Of a stretch of 57,009 nucleotides of DNA, positions 22,956-31,499 are shown one piece after another. Position numbers and translations under genes: made by a program. Source of the stretch: Candidatus Merdisoma merdipullorum (GTDB lineage Bacteria > Bacillota > Clostridia > Lachnospirales > Lachnospiraceae); the NCBI GenBank assembly GCA_018715645.1, contig DVLE01000052.1:1-57009 (forward strand), written 5' to 3'. The notes below the pieces were generated by a model. That model had not been told where the DNA came from and made no database searches. It saw only the letters and a list, made by a program, of their open reading frames with translations. Each line of letters begins with the position of its first letter. Position 1 is the stretch's first letter.

Positions 22956-22987
22956 GTTTTCTTCCGGTACAGTTCCAGCTCTATTAT

Positions 22988-23716
22988 TTAGTTGATCTTG
23001 GAAAGGGCCTCAGCGTCACCGATGATGGTTACATCCGGATGGAACTGAATAATAGACGCCGGAACCTCCGGCCTTACTTCTCCAAGGAAGGCTTCAGCCG
23101 CGATCTCTGCTTTATCTTTGCCGCTGACAATCATCAGAAGCTTTCTCGCACGCATAATCGTACCGATTCCCATGGTATACGCCTGTCTCGGCACCTCGTC
23201 GGCAGAAGCGAAGAAACGCTTGTTGGCTTCGATCGTCATCTCCGTCAGGTCCACACAGTGCGTATTTTTATCGAAAAAGCTGTTGGGCTCATTGAAGCCG
23301 ATATGGCCGTCATGGCCCAGTCCCAGAAGCTGGATGTCGATGCCGCCCAGAGAAGAAATCAGCTCCTCATATCTCTTGCTCTCTTTTTCCGGATCCGGTT
23401 CCATGCCATCCGGTACATGCGTATGCGCCGGATCGATATTGATTCTGCTGAACAGATTCTTGTTCATGAAATAGTAATAGCTCTGATCGTTCGCATGATC
23501 CAGTCCCCGGTACTCATCCAGATTTACTGTGGAAACCCTGGAAAAATCAAGGTCTCCTTTGCCGCACCACTCTGCCAGGCAGTCATAAGTTCCCAGAGGC
23601 GTAGAGCCTGTAGCCAGTCCAAGAACGCTGTCCGGCTTCATGATCACCTGCGCGGCCAAAATCTGTGCAGCCTTTCTGCTCATCTCCTGATAATCCTTTG
23701 CTTTGATAATCTTCAT
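22988..23716 (-). CDS. nagB: Glucosamine-6-phosphate deaminase
   Basis: The start MKIIKAKDYQEMS has AGGAGGG upstream. The 242-residue enzyme has LGLATGSTPLGTYD (phosphate loop), STVNLDEYRGL, the active-site segment LLGLGHDGHIGFNEP and TMGIGTIMRARKLLMIVSG. It converts glucosamine-6-phosphate to fructose-6-phosphate and ammonia in amino-sugar use. No nagA or PTS gene adjoins it. The 5' leader of roughly 85 bases carries two strong hairpins, so post-transcriptional control is possible. Confidence 0.95.
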   Translation of the reverse strand: MKIIKAKDYQEMSRKAAQILAAQVIMKPDSVLGLATGSTPLGTYDCLAEWCGKGDLDFSRVSTVNLDEYRGLDHANDQSYYYFMNKNLFSRINIDPAHTHVPDGMEPDPEKESKRYEELISSLGGIDIQLLGLGHDGHIGFNEPNSFFDKNTHCVDLTEMTIEANKRFFASADEVPRQAYTMGIGTIMRARKLLMIVSGKDKAEIAAEAFLGEVRPEVPASIIQFHPDVTIIGDAEALSKIN

Positions 23717-23736
23717 ATTATCCCTCCTGAATATAA

Positions 23737-23787
23737 GACGTGCCCCTTCGGGCACGTCCGCTGCCGCTTTCTTTCCCGGAAAGCGGC
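23737..23787 (-). promoter_or_regulatory. Two strong stem-loops in the nagB leader
   Basis: GACGTGCCC/GGGCACGTC (23737-23758, tetraloop) and GCCGCTTTC/GAAAGCGGC (23763-23787) lie between the nagB promoter and its ribosome site. Neither is followed by a T tract on the minus strand. They match no riboswitch I know. Confidence 0.5.
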
Positions 23788-23809
23788 TTCTCCCTTTTTT
23801 GTTGATCTC

Positions 23810-23839
23810 ATCTTATCAAAGTCAAGAGGCAAGTGTCAA
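23810..23839 (-). promoter_or_regulatory. Promoter of nagB
   Basis: On the minus strand a perfect TTGACA (23834-23839) and TAAGAT (23810-23815) are 18 bases apart. About 50 bases separate it from the end of rpoZ. Confidence 0.65.
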
Positions 23840-23892
23840 TGGGCCTACTGAATTATGCAACTTATTTGTTCTTTCTTGTTACGATTCAGGCT

Positions 23893-24246
23893 TTATTCCT
23901 CATCCTCCTGCACTGCGTCCTCCGCGGCTTCCGTCTCCTCCGCGCTTTCCTCTGCCGTATCTTCCTGCAAAGCCTCTGCCTTTGCCTGAGCTTCCAGCTC
24001 CTCCTGAGCCGCAGCCTCCTCCTCGGACAGGATCTTGATCTTGCCGTTTTCCAGCTCCTGGATCGCGATAGACAGCGGCTTCTTTCCGCTGGCCTCCACC
24101 AGCGGCGTCTCGCCGGCGATAATCTGACGGGCGCGCTTCGCAGTCGCCAGAACGATGGAATAACGGCTGTTGACTACCGGAGTTTCGCCTTCCTCTACCT
24201 CACTGTTTACTACCTTCATCAAATCTGAATATGAGGGATGTAACAT
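23893..24246 (-). CDS. rpoZ: RNA polymerase omega subunit with acidic C-terminal extension
   Basis: The 117-residue protein starts MLHPSYSDLMKVVN and has the omega core SRYSIVLATAKRARQIIAG and KPLSIAIQELENGKI. After residue about 75 it becomes a long Glu/Ala-rich tail (EEEAAAQEELEAQAKAEA and onward) not needed for the fold. It lies 9 bases downstream of gmk in a conserved yicC-gmk-rpoZ order, which supports the call. Omega assists RNA polymerase assembly. Confidence 0.92.
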   Translation of the reverse strand: MLHPSYSDLMKVVNSEVEEGETPVVNSRYSIVLATAKRARQIIAGETPLVEASGKKPLSIAIQELENGKIKILSEEEAAAQEELEAQAKAEALQEDTAEESAEETEAAEDAVQEDEE

Positions 24247-24255
24247 ACTTTCACC

Positions 24256-24885
24256 TTATCCTTTCTGAAATTCCTTTAATTCTGTTCTAATTTCATGAAT
24301 GAGCTCCAGGCTGCGCGACACGCGGCTGTGCTCTCCTTTGATCATTTGATGCACCTGCTCCACGCAGATCTCCAAATCATCGTTGATGATAAAATAATCG
24401 TAGCTTTCGATTCCTTCCGCTTCCTCCGCGGCGCGGGCCAGACGGCTCTCAATGACCTCCATGCTCTCCGTACCGCGTCCCACAAGACGTTCCTTCAAGG
24501 TACGGGCGTCGGGCGGAGATATAAAAAGGAGCAGTGTGTCGGGAAAACGCTTTTTTATCTGCAGCGCCCCCTGGATCTCTATCTCAAGAATAACATCTTT
24601 CCCCAAAGCAAGCTGCTGCTCCACATAGGCGCGGGGCGTGCCGTAATAATTTCCTACATAACTGGCATGCTCAATCAGGGCGTCCTCGGCAATCATTTTT
24701 TCAAACTCCTCTCTGGTCTTGAAAAAATATTCCCGCCCGTCCTCTTCCCCCTCCCTTGGGCTTCGCGTGGTGGCAGAAATGGAAAGGGCGTAATTGTCAT
24801 AGCGGCGCAGCAGTTCCTTCATAATCGTTCCCTTGCCGGAACCGGAAAAGCCGGATACCACTACCAAAATACCTTTTCTGTCCAT
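24256..24885 (-). CDS. gmk: Guanylate kinase
   Basis: The 209-residue enzyme has the P-loop VVSGFSGSGKGTIMKEL, the GMP-binding SISATTRSPREGEEDGREY, the lid segment VYVEQQ-like region and ERLVGRGTESMEVIESRL. It phosphorylates GMP to GDP. AAGGGG lies 9 bases before the ATG, and the gene starts 10 bases after yicC. The remA gene often found between yicC and gmk in Firmicutes is absent. Confidence 0.96.
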   Translation of the reverse strand: MDRKGILVVVSGFSGSGKGTIMKELLRRYDNYALSISATTRSPREGEEDGREYFFKTREEFEKMIAEDALIEHASYVGNYYGTPRAYVEQQLALGKDVILEIEIQGALQIKKRFPDTLLLFISPPDARTLKERLVGRGTESMEVIESRLARAAEEAEGIESYDYFIINDDLEICVEQVHQMIKGEHSRVSRSLELIHEIRTELKEFQKG

Positions 24886-24895
24886 AGTGTTCCCC

Positions 24896-25774
24896 TTATT
24901 CGATATTCTGAATCTGTTCCCGGACCTTTTCGATTCCCGTCTTCAGCTCGATGGCATGACTGGAAACCTCCAGATCATTTGCCTTGGAAAGAATCGTATT
25001 GGCTTCCCGGTTCATTTCCTGAGCGATAAAATCAAGCTTGCGCCCCACGCTGTCCTTTTCCTCCAGCGTAGCCTTCGTATGCTCGATATGACTCTTAAGC
25101 CGCACTATCTCCTCGTCCACACAGATTTTGTCAGCATAAATCGTAACCTCTGCCGCGATACGGCTCTCCTCTATCTGGGTGTCCGCGAGAAGCTCCTGAA
25201 CCTTTTCTTCCAGCTTCGCCCGATATTCCGCCACGATCTGGGGAGCACGCTCTTCAATATAAGCCACATGTCCCAGCAGCTCGTCAAGCTTTTCCATAAG
25301 ATCCCGCTTAAGATTCGTCCCTTCTGTGGTCCGGGTCTCTACCATCTGTTCGCAGGCTCCCCGAAGGGCCTGTTCAAGAAGCTTCCAGAGTTCTTCCTCA
25401 TCCTCCTGCACTTCTTCCATCACCAGAACCTCCGGATACCTGGAAAGGGAGCTGACCTTCACGTCCTGTTCCAGGCCGAACTCCTCCGACATCTGGTTCA
25501 GATACTTTAAATACTCCGCAGCCAGCGCATGATTATAATGCAGGCAGACATTCGCCTCCGACAAATCCTCATAGGTAATAAAGACGTCTACCTTTCCCCT
25601 CTGAAGATACTGCTTCAGAAAGCCGCGGACGGCCGCTTCAAAAAAATTCAGCTTTTTCGGCATCTTGATCGCCACATCCAGATACCTGTGATTGACGGAC
25701 TTCATTTCTACCGTCATTTTCCGGTCGCCCTCTGATATTTCGCATCGGCCGAACCCTGTCATGCTTTTCACCAT
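24896..25774 (-). CDS. yicC: YicC-family endoribonuclease-like protein
   Basis: The start MVKSMTGFGRCEIS is the conserved family N-terminus; the ribosome site before it is weak (AGAGAA). The 292-residue protein shows MKSVNHRYLDVAIKMPKKL, the FLKQYLQRGKVDV segment and the DUF1732 C-terminus VGRKLDFIAQEMNREANTI. YicC proteins are RNases or RNase adaptors in other bacteria. It heads the gmk-rpoZ operon. Its promoter interleaves with that of rqcH. Confidence 0.94.
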   Translation of the reverse strand: MVKSMTGFGRCEISEGDRKMTVEMKSVNHRYLDVAIKMPKKLNFFEAAVRGFLKQYLQRGKVDVFITYEDLSEANVCLHYNHALAAEYLKYLNQMSEEFGLEQDVKVSSLSRYPEVLVMEEVQEDEEELWKLLEQALRGACEQMVETRTTEGTNLKRDLMEKLDELLGHVAYIEERAPQIVAEYRAKLEEKVQELLADTQIEESRIAAEVTIYADKICVDEEIVRLKSHIEHTKATLEEKDSVGRKLDFIAQEMNREANTILSKANDLEVSSHAIELKTGIEKVREQIQNIE

Positions 25775-25862
25775 TTTGGTATTCTCTTTTCTCTTTCTTC
25801 CGCCATGCAGGCATTGCGCAGACCAGTCCCATCGCAGGCCCGGCACAGCTCATTTGGATTAT

Positions 25863-25891
25863 ATTTTAGTTGAATTTCCAGGACGTGTCAA
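25863..25891 (-). promoter_or_regulatory. Promoter of yicC-gmk-rpoZ, interleaved with the rqcH promoter
   Basis: On the minus strand TTGACA (25886-25891), a 17-base spacer and TAAAAT (25863-25868). Its -35 lies inside the spacer of the opposing promoter. Confidence 0.6.
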
Positions 25892-25898
25892 GTATACT
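25870..25898 (+). promoter_or_regulatory. Promoter of rqcH, interleaved with the yicC promoter
   Basis: TTGAAT (25870-25875), a 17-base spacer and TATACT (25893-25898), 33 bases before the chosen ATG. RNA polymerase could not occupy both promoters at once. Confidence 0.65.
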
Positions 25899-25930
25899 GA
25901 AAGAAAATGCTAGAAAACAGGAGACTTGCC

Positions 25931-27673
25931 ATGCCATTTGACGGTATTACCATATCATGTCTTAGAAAAGAACTGTCGGAGAAGCTCGTGGGCGGACGTA
26001 TCACAAAAATTGTCCAGCCGGAGGCGGACGAGCTTCTCTTTACCATAAAAAACAACGCGGCTCAGTACCGCCTGCTTCTCTCCGCTTCGGCCAGCCTTCC
26101 GCTTGTCTACCTGACAGAGCGGAACAAGCCCGCGCCCATGACGGCGCCCGGTTTCTGTATGCTTCTGCGCAAACACCTGGGCGGAGGACGCATTACGGCT
26201 GTGACACAGCCGTCCCTGGAACGAATTCTTCGCTTTGAGATTGAGCATCTGGATGAAATGGGGGATCTCTGCCGCAAATATCTTATCGCGGAGCTGATGG
26301 GAAAGCACAGCAATCTCATCTTCTGTCGGGAAGATGGCACGATTCTTGACAGCATCAAGCACATCTCTCTGGCAGTCAGTTCTGTCCGTGAGGTGCTGCC
26401 CGGACGAACCTATTTTATTCCCCATACCCAGGATAAACTCGATCCTCTCACAGCCGCGCCTTCCGATATGATCGCGGCTGTCTGCGCCCAGCCTGCGGCT
26501 CTTGGAAAAGCTGTCTACACCACGCTGACCGGATTTTCCCCAGCCATGGCCGAGGAACTCTGCCACCGCTCGTTTTTGGAATCCGGCCGTCCGGCCATGG
26601 CTCTGAACGAAAGGGAGCGTGATATGCTGGAGCATCAGCTTCTGCGGCTTGTAGAGGAAATCAAAGAAGGCCATTTTACGCCTCAGATTTATTATAATGG
26701 GAAGGAACCTTCCGATTTCTCGGCCGTTCCCTTTACGATGTACGAGGATCTCACGGTCCAGACCTTCACGGACATTTCCGGCCTTCTGGAATCCTATTAC
26801 GCAGTCAAAAACACGCTGACGCGGATTCACCAGAAATCCTCGGATCTTCGGAGAATTGTACAGACGGCGCTGGAACGCAACCGGAAAAAATACGATCTTC
26901 AGCTCCGTCAGCTTAAGGATACGGAAAAACGTGACAAATTCAAGGTTTGGGGGGAACTGATCCATACTTACGGATACGGTGTTCCGGAAGGGGCGCGTTC
27001 CATGCAGGCCCTCAACTACTATACCAATGAGGAGATCACGATTCCTCTTGATCCGACACTGTCAGCCCAGGAAAACGCCGTACATTATTTCGACAAATAC
27101 GGAAAGCTGAAGCGCACGTTTGAAGCCGTAACGAAGCTTCTTCAGGAAACCAAGAGCCAAATCGAGCATCTGGAATCCATTCAGACTGCCCTTGACATGG
27201 CGCTGACGGAAGAAGATCTGACTCCTATCCGCGAAGAACTCACGGAGTATGGCTACATCCGGCGCAAAAGCGGTAAAAACGGCAAGAAGGTCAAAATCAC
27301 TTCCAAGCCGTACCACTACCTGTCCAGCGATGGCTTTGACATCTATGTGGGAAAAAATAATTTCCAGAACGATGAGCTTACCTTCCAGTTTGCCACCGGC
27401 GGCGACTGGTGGTTCCACGCCAAAGGCGTGCCTGGTTCTCACGTCATCGTCAAAAGCGAGGGAAGAGAGCTTCCCGACAGCACCTTTGAGGACGCCGGAC
27501 GGCTGGCCGCGTACTATTCCAAAAACCGCGGCAGCGATAAAGTCGAGATCGATTACGTGGAAAAGAAGCATGTCAAAAAGCCTGGCGGGGCGAAACCCGG
27601 TTTTGTCGTATACTACACCAACTACTCCCTGATGATTGATTCCGACATTTCCGGGCTCCGGCAAGTGGATTAA
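25931..27673 (+). CDS. rqcH: Rqc2/RqcH ribosome quality-control factor (NFACT protein)
   Basis: The start MPFDGITISCLRKELSE has GGAG 7 bases upstream; a slightly earlier ATG would add eight residues. The 580-residue protein has an NFACT-N domain (GGRITKIVQPEADELLF, FCMLLRKHLGGGRI). Helix-hairpin and coiled-coil regions follow at about 270-430. The C-terminal NFACT-R domain (DUF814) has SDGFDIYVGKNNFQNDELTF, WWFHAKGVPGSHVIVKS and VEIDYVEKKHVKKPGGAKPG. RqcH adds alanine tails to nascent chains on stalled 50S subunits. Older annotation calls such proteins fibronectin-binding (FbpA). It stands divergent from yicC. Confidence 0.95.
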   Translation: MPFDGITISCLRKELSEKLVGGRITKIVQPEADELLFTIKNNAAQYRLLLSASASLPLVYLTERNKPAPMTAPGFCMLLRKHLGGGRITAVTQPSLERILRFEIEHLDEMGDLCRKYLIAELMGKHSNLIFCREDGTILDSIKHISLAVSSVREVLPGRTYFIPHTQDKLDPLTAAPSDMIAAVCAQPAALGKAVYTTLTGFSPAMAEELCHRSFLESGRPAMALNERERDMLEHQLLRLVEEIKEGHFTPQIYYNGKEPSDFSAVPFTMYEDLTVQTFTDISGLLESYYAVKNTLTRIHQKSSDLRRIVQTALERNRKKYDLQLRQLKDTEKRDKFKVWGELIHTYGYGVPEGARSMQALNYYTNEEITIPLDPTLSAQENAVHYFDKYGKLKRTFEAVTKLLQETKSQIEHLESIQTALDMALTEEDLTPIREELTEYGYIRRKSGKNGKKVKITSKPYHYLSSDGFDIYVGKNNFQNDELTFQFATGGDWWFHAKGVPGSHVIVKSEGRELPDSTFEDAGRLAAYYSKNRGSDKVEIDYVEKKHVKKPGGAKPGFVVYYTNYSLMIDSDISGLRQVD

Positions 27674-27700
27674 GAATTTCTTAATCCTTTACCGGTTTTC

Positions 27701-27729
27701 TTGCTTTTTTCATAAGCTGCGCTTATACT
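27701..27729 (+). promoter_or_regulatory. Promoter of the SH3-repeat protein gene
   Basis: TTGCTT (27701-27706), a 17-base spacer and TATACT (27724-27729). A GGATTAAG/CTTAATCC palindrome at the rqcH stop codon just upstream may act as a weak terminator. Confidence 0.6.
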
Positions 27730-27745
27730 GAAACCAGGACAAAGA

Positions 27746-27771
27746 GGGCGCGTCCGTAAAAGGACGCGCCC
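27746..27771 (+). other. Strong leader hairpin of the SH3-repeat gene
   Basis: GGGCGCGTCC and GGACGCGCCC form a perfect 10-bp GC-rich stem with a GTAAAA loop, about 17 bases after the -10 box. It lies near the transcript 5' end and may stabilise the mRNA. Confidence 0.5.
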
Positions 27772-27804
27772 ACAATATACATAGATAAAAGGGGGAATCC
27801 TATT

Positions 27805-29145
27805 ATGTCCGCATCCTATGTGCGCTCCAAAAAACATTTCTTGCTTATGTTTCTGCTGATCTTTTCGCTTGGCTTCGGCTTTGCAGCATCCGGCTTTCAT
27901 TCTCAGGCGGCCAGGGCCACCGGAACAGTGAAAAACCGGATTCTGAATGTCCGTTCTTCAGCCTCTACCAACTCCTCCATTGTCTGCAAACTGACTCAGG
28001 GCACAACAGTGACCATTATCTCCGAAACCACAGGAGATGACGGACTGAAATGGTACGATGTATTCTTCGCATACAACGGCGAGGCGAAGGAGGGCTTTGT
28101 CCGGGCCGATCTGGTCAATGTATCCGGCTCTGTCTCAGGCGGATCCTCAGGGGGCTCCTCATCTTCAGGCGGAGCCGCCGCCTCCGGCACCCGGTATGTG
28201 AAGCCTAGCGTAGCGATCGTCCGTTCCTACGCTTCCACCAATGGCGACATCCGTACCAGGCTGGAAAGAGGAACGACCGTTTCTATTCTTTCTTCAAAAA
28301 CAGGCGCCGACGATGGACGTACCTGGTACAAGATTTCCTTCACTCAGAACGGAACCTCCATGGAAGGTTATATCCGGGGCGATCTGCTGACAGAGACCAA
28401 TCCGGGCGGCTCCTCCTCAGGAAGCACTGACGTCTCCGGAACCCGCTATGTGAACGGCGACGTAGTCCGTGTCAGAACCTGGGCTTCCACGAGCGCCGAC
28501 ATTCGTTCCCGTCTGACCAGAGGAACGACCGTCAGTCTGATTTCTTCCAAGACAGGTGACGATGGAAAGCTTTGGTATAAAGTGTCTTATTCTGATGGCG
28601 GTTATCAGTTAAACGGCTATATCCGCAGCGATCTGCTGTCTGAGCAGAGTTCCGGCAGTTCCGGTTCAGGAAGCGGTTCCGACAATACCGTCTCCAATAC
28701 GCCGGCTACCGTGCGTCCCGCAGTAGCGAACATCCGCACCTGGGCCTCCACGAACGCCGACGTCCGTTCCAAGCTTTCTCAGGGAACGGGGGTTACTATC
28801 ATTGGAGAAACCACAGGAAGCGACGACGGAAGGAAGTGGTACAAGATTTCCTATACCTCCGGCGGAGCGTCTCTGACCGGCTATATCCGCGGTGATCTGC
28901 TGAATATCGGCAGCAGTTCTTCCGGAAGCTCCTCTGGAAGTTCCTCTGGCAATTCCGCCGCGGTCGCTCAGGTACGCAGCTATGCCTCTCCTTACGCCGA
29001 CATCCGCGCCACGCTGGAAAACGGTACAAAGGTAGCTATCATCAAGGAAGTGACCGGAGAAGACGGCCAGAAATGGACCAAGATTTCTTTCACCCAGAAT
29101 GGAAACGAGCTTCAGGGATACGTTCCCTCCTCGCTGCTGAAGTAG
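27805..29145 (+). CDS. Secreted protein with five bacterial SH3 repeats
   Basis: The 446-residue protein has a signal peptide (residues 1-36: KHFLLMFLLIFSLGFGFAASG). Five SH3_3 repeats of about 62 residues follow, each with the pattern VRSxAST-x-DIR-L-GT-V-I-TG-DG-WYKI-GYIR-DLL. They start near residues 40, 130, 213, 298 and 388 and are joined by Gly/Ser-rich linkers. There is no catalytic domain, LPXTG or membrane anchor. Bacterial SH3 domains commonly bind peptidoglycan cross-bridges, so a wall-associated adaptor is plausible. GGGGGAATCC precedes the ATG, and a bidirectional terminator follows. Confidence 0.9.
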   Translation: MSASYVRSKKHFLLMFLLIFSLGFGFAASGFHSQAARATGTVKNRILNVRSSASTNSSIVCKLTQGTTVTIISETTGDDGLKWYDVFFAYNGEAKEGFVRADLVNVSGSVSGGSSGGSSSSGGAAASGTRYVKPSVAIVRSYASTNGDIRTRLERGTTVSILSSKTGADDGRTWYKISFTQNGTSMEGYIRGDLLTETNPGGSSSGSTDVSGTRYVNGDVVRVRTWASTSADIRSRLTRGTTVSLISSKTGDDGKLWYKVSYSDGGYQLNGYIRSDLLSEQSSGSSGSGSGSDNTVSNTPATVRPAVANIRTWASTNADVRSKLSQGTGVTIIGETTGSDDGRKWYKISYTSGGASLTGYIRGDLLNIGSSSSGSSSGSSSGNSAAVAQVRSYASPYADIRATLENGTKVAIIKEVTGEDGQKWTKISFTQNGNELQGYVPSSLLK

Positions 29146-29168
29146 ACGCCAGTCAAAGAAAGCGCATC

Positions 29169-29206
29169 AAAAAATCGCTCAGACCTTGCGGCCTGAGCGA
29201 TTTTTC
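29169..29206. terminator. Bidirectional terminator between SH3-repeat gene and FtsX-type permease
   Basis: AAAAATCGCTCAG (29170-29182) and CTGAGCGATTTTT (29193-29205) form a 13-bp stem, with A/T runs on both flanks suited to termination in both directions. Confidence 0.9.
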
Positions 29207-29228
29207 TGTTATGGTTTTTTACATCTTC

Positions 29229-31499
29229 TTATTCTATCCGCTCATCGCGGAGCATATCGGCCAGGTTCATCCTCATCAGCCTTTTGCCTCCCAGATAATA
29301 GGCGAGTCCGACAAACGCAAACACCGCCAGTGCGAAAAACACTATAGGAAGCACAGGCATCCTGGGAAGAATGAGAGCCGGATCGAGATACGCCATTTTC
29401 ATAAAGAACAGGACGGCCGCAAGCAGGATCGGAAGGCTGATCAGCACCGGGCGGCAGGCGATCACAAGCGCCTCCGCACAGAACATTTTCCATATCTGCG
29501 CCGGCGTCATGCCGACGGACAGATACCGCGCCGTCTCCCTACGTCTCTGGCGGGCAAAGCTCAGGGTATTGGAAAATACGCTGCCGACGCCGATCATGGC
29601 AAGCAGAACACAGAAGCCTCCAAGGATTGTGCGAAACACATAGATCGCCCCATCACTGGCGTTTCTGTCTTCGATCCTGTTTTCCGTCTCTGTCTCATAG
29701 CCGCTTCCGATTGCCCGGACCAGTTCCTTCTCCAGACTGTCAAGCTCCTCCTGCGTCGGTCCTTCTTCCTCCGAAATTTCCGTATAGGCATTTTCTTTCT
29801 CCTCTCCTGCCAGCACCCGGATCAGAGTATTTTCCTCGGTTCCCCCTACCTGTCCGCCTATCTCCGCCCAAAGAGATACGGGAAGGACGTGTATCATTTC
29901 GTAATAATCAAGCGTCTGATATTCCTCTCTCATGGCCGGCAGCTCCTGCGTATAACCCAGCACAGGAATCTCCACGCCTACGTCTTCCTCTCCGGCACGT
30001 CTCAGGGTGACGCTTGCATGATCTTCCTTTACATACGGAAAAGAGGTCCGGATCCGGAAATTGGGATCCGTATCGTCCCGCACCTGGTTCAGAATCACAG
30101 CGCCCTCAAGACTTGGCTCTGCCCCCACTCTGGCGCAGTACTCCAAAAAGCTGGCATCATCCAGAATGAATATAGGCGCGTTCACAAGCCAGCCCCCATC
30201 CATTTCCAGCACATAAGCTCCCGGAGCGTCCGCAAATCCTCCGGCTTCCAGAAATTCGCCGCTTAACTCCTCCTCTGTCAGAATCCGCTTTGCGGATGCC
30301 TTCTGGTATACGAGGGCGTCCCGTACCCCCGGCAAAGCCTGTACCGTATCGGTACGCTCAAATTCCTCTATATTCGTGTCTTTTACTGTAACTATCACAT
30401 CCCAGGAATTTCGGAACGCGTCGAAGTAGGTAAGCTCCGTGTTCAGAGTCATGATGGACAGCAGGCATTGTACAAGGCCAAAAGCCAGAAAAGACAAAGT
30501 CAGCGAAAAAGCTGACATACGCAGAGTTTTTCGTCTGGCTTTCAGCGCGTTTCCTGCAAGCTCCCCTTCCACGCCGAACAGCCTTCCCAGAATTCGGGAT
30601 TTTCTCCGCCGCTTCAGCCCCTTTTCTCCGGCGCCCCGGATAGCCTCCAGAGGCGTCAGACGGCTTAAACGCCTGGCGGGTATCCACGCGGAAAGCAATA
30701 CGGTCAAAACGACGCACAGAAGAGTCGTTCCGAAAACGAGAGGATGATAGGAAAAAGGCACCTCCATACGTCCCTCGATCACTTGGTTGGAATATGCGTT
30801 GATCCCGGCCATAAGCCCTGCGCTCCCCGCGATTCCCAGAACAGTTCCGAGCATGGCCGGAGCCGCGCTGTGGAAGAAAGCCTTCTTAAGAAGCAGGTTC
30901 CGGATTTGCGCAGGCGTGGCTCCGACGCTTGCAAGTATGCCAAGCTGTCGGATTTTATCGTCCATTTGCACCGCATAGGCATGGCGTATGATAATAATCA
31001 GAGAAAAACAGGAAAGAAAACCCGCCGCCGCAAAAACCATAAGAATCATATAAGCATCCTGGGAATCCGGATTGTTCGGATTCACGACAAAATACAGATT
31101 CAAAAGATCCTGGTGATAAGATATATTCTCCTCCCTAAGCCCTGCAAGGGATGCGATACGCGGAAGATCCTCATAGACGGACGATACGTCTTTCAGAAGA
31201 ATATCCACCGCAATTTCTTCCCCTTCCGTCTCTTTTTCATTGACCCTGGCGCTTTCCACATTGGCATAGCTCCTGATGAGCTGCAAAGTCTCATCCTCTA
31301 TCACACCTGTCAGACGGGCGTGATAATTTCCTTCTTCAGTCTGATACCGCACCACATCGTAATTCCAGACATTGTAAAGCGTGCTGCAAAGCAGGGAAAG
31401 GAACAGCGCCGCTATAAAAGCCGCTACAGCCACAGTCCCCGCGGAATCCCTGCCGCTGCGGACACGGCCTCCAAAACAAGTCTTTCTCATGACGTTCAC
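29229..31499 (-). CDS. Large FtsX-type ABC transporter permease, regulated by adjacent two-component system
   Basis: The 756-residue protein has a first membrane segment at about 22-44 and an extracytoplasmic region to about 150. Three segments follow (FSLIIIIRHAY region to 270), one near 330, a second large extracytoplasmic domain of about 270 residues, and three to four C-terminal segments. The two FtsX cores show RQLGILASVGATPAQIRNLL and RYLSVGMTPAQIWKMFCAEA. Its ATG overlaps the ATPase stop codon (ATGA). The order RR-HK-ATPase-permease resembles antimicrobial-peptide sensing and detoxification modules of Firmicutes. Resistance to a cell-envelope agent is inference from context. Confidence 0.9.
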   Translation of the reverse strand: MNVMRKTCFGGRVRSGRDSAGTVAVAAFIAALFLSLLCSTLYNVWNYDVVRYQTEEGNYHARLTGVIEDETLQLIRSYANVESARVNEKETEGEEIAVDILLKDVSSVYEDLPRIASLAGLREENISYHQDLLNLYFVVNPNNPDSQDAYMILMVFAAAGFLSCFSLIIIIRHAYAVQMDDKIRQLGILASVGATPAQIRNLLLKKAFFHSAAPAMLGTVLGIAGSAGLMAGINAYSNQVIEGRMEVPFSYHPLVFGTTLLCVVLTVLLSAWIPARRLSRLTPLEAIRGAGEKGLKRRRKSRILGRLFGVEGELAGNALKARRKTLRMSAFSLTLSFLAFGLVQCLLSIMTLNTELTYFDAFRNSWDVIVTVKDTNIEEFERTDTVQALPGVRDALVYQKASAKRILTEEELSGEFLEAGGFADAPGAYVLEMDGGWLVNAPIFILDDASFLEYCARVGAEPSLEGAVILNQVRDDTDPNFRIRTSFPYVKEDHASVTLRRAGEEDVGVEIPVLGYTQELPAMREEYQTLDYYEMIHVLPVSLWAEIGGQVGGTEENTLIRVLAGEEKENAYTEISEEEGPTQEELDSLEKELVRAIGSGYETETENRIEDRNASDGAIYVFRTILGGFCVLLAMIGVGSVFSNTLSFARQRRRETARYLSVGMTPAQIWKMFCAEALVIACRPVLISLPILLAAVLFFMKMAYLDPALILPRMPVLPIVFFALAVFAFVGLAYYLGGKRLMRMNLADMLRDERIE

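Noticed and set aside
27805-29145. The Ser/Gly-rich repeats suggested a CRISPR-like or tandem DNA repeat
   Set aside because: The repeats are diverged protein SH3 repeats with linkers within one open frame, not identical DNA units with spacers. No CRISPR array was seen in the window.
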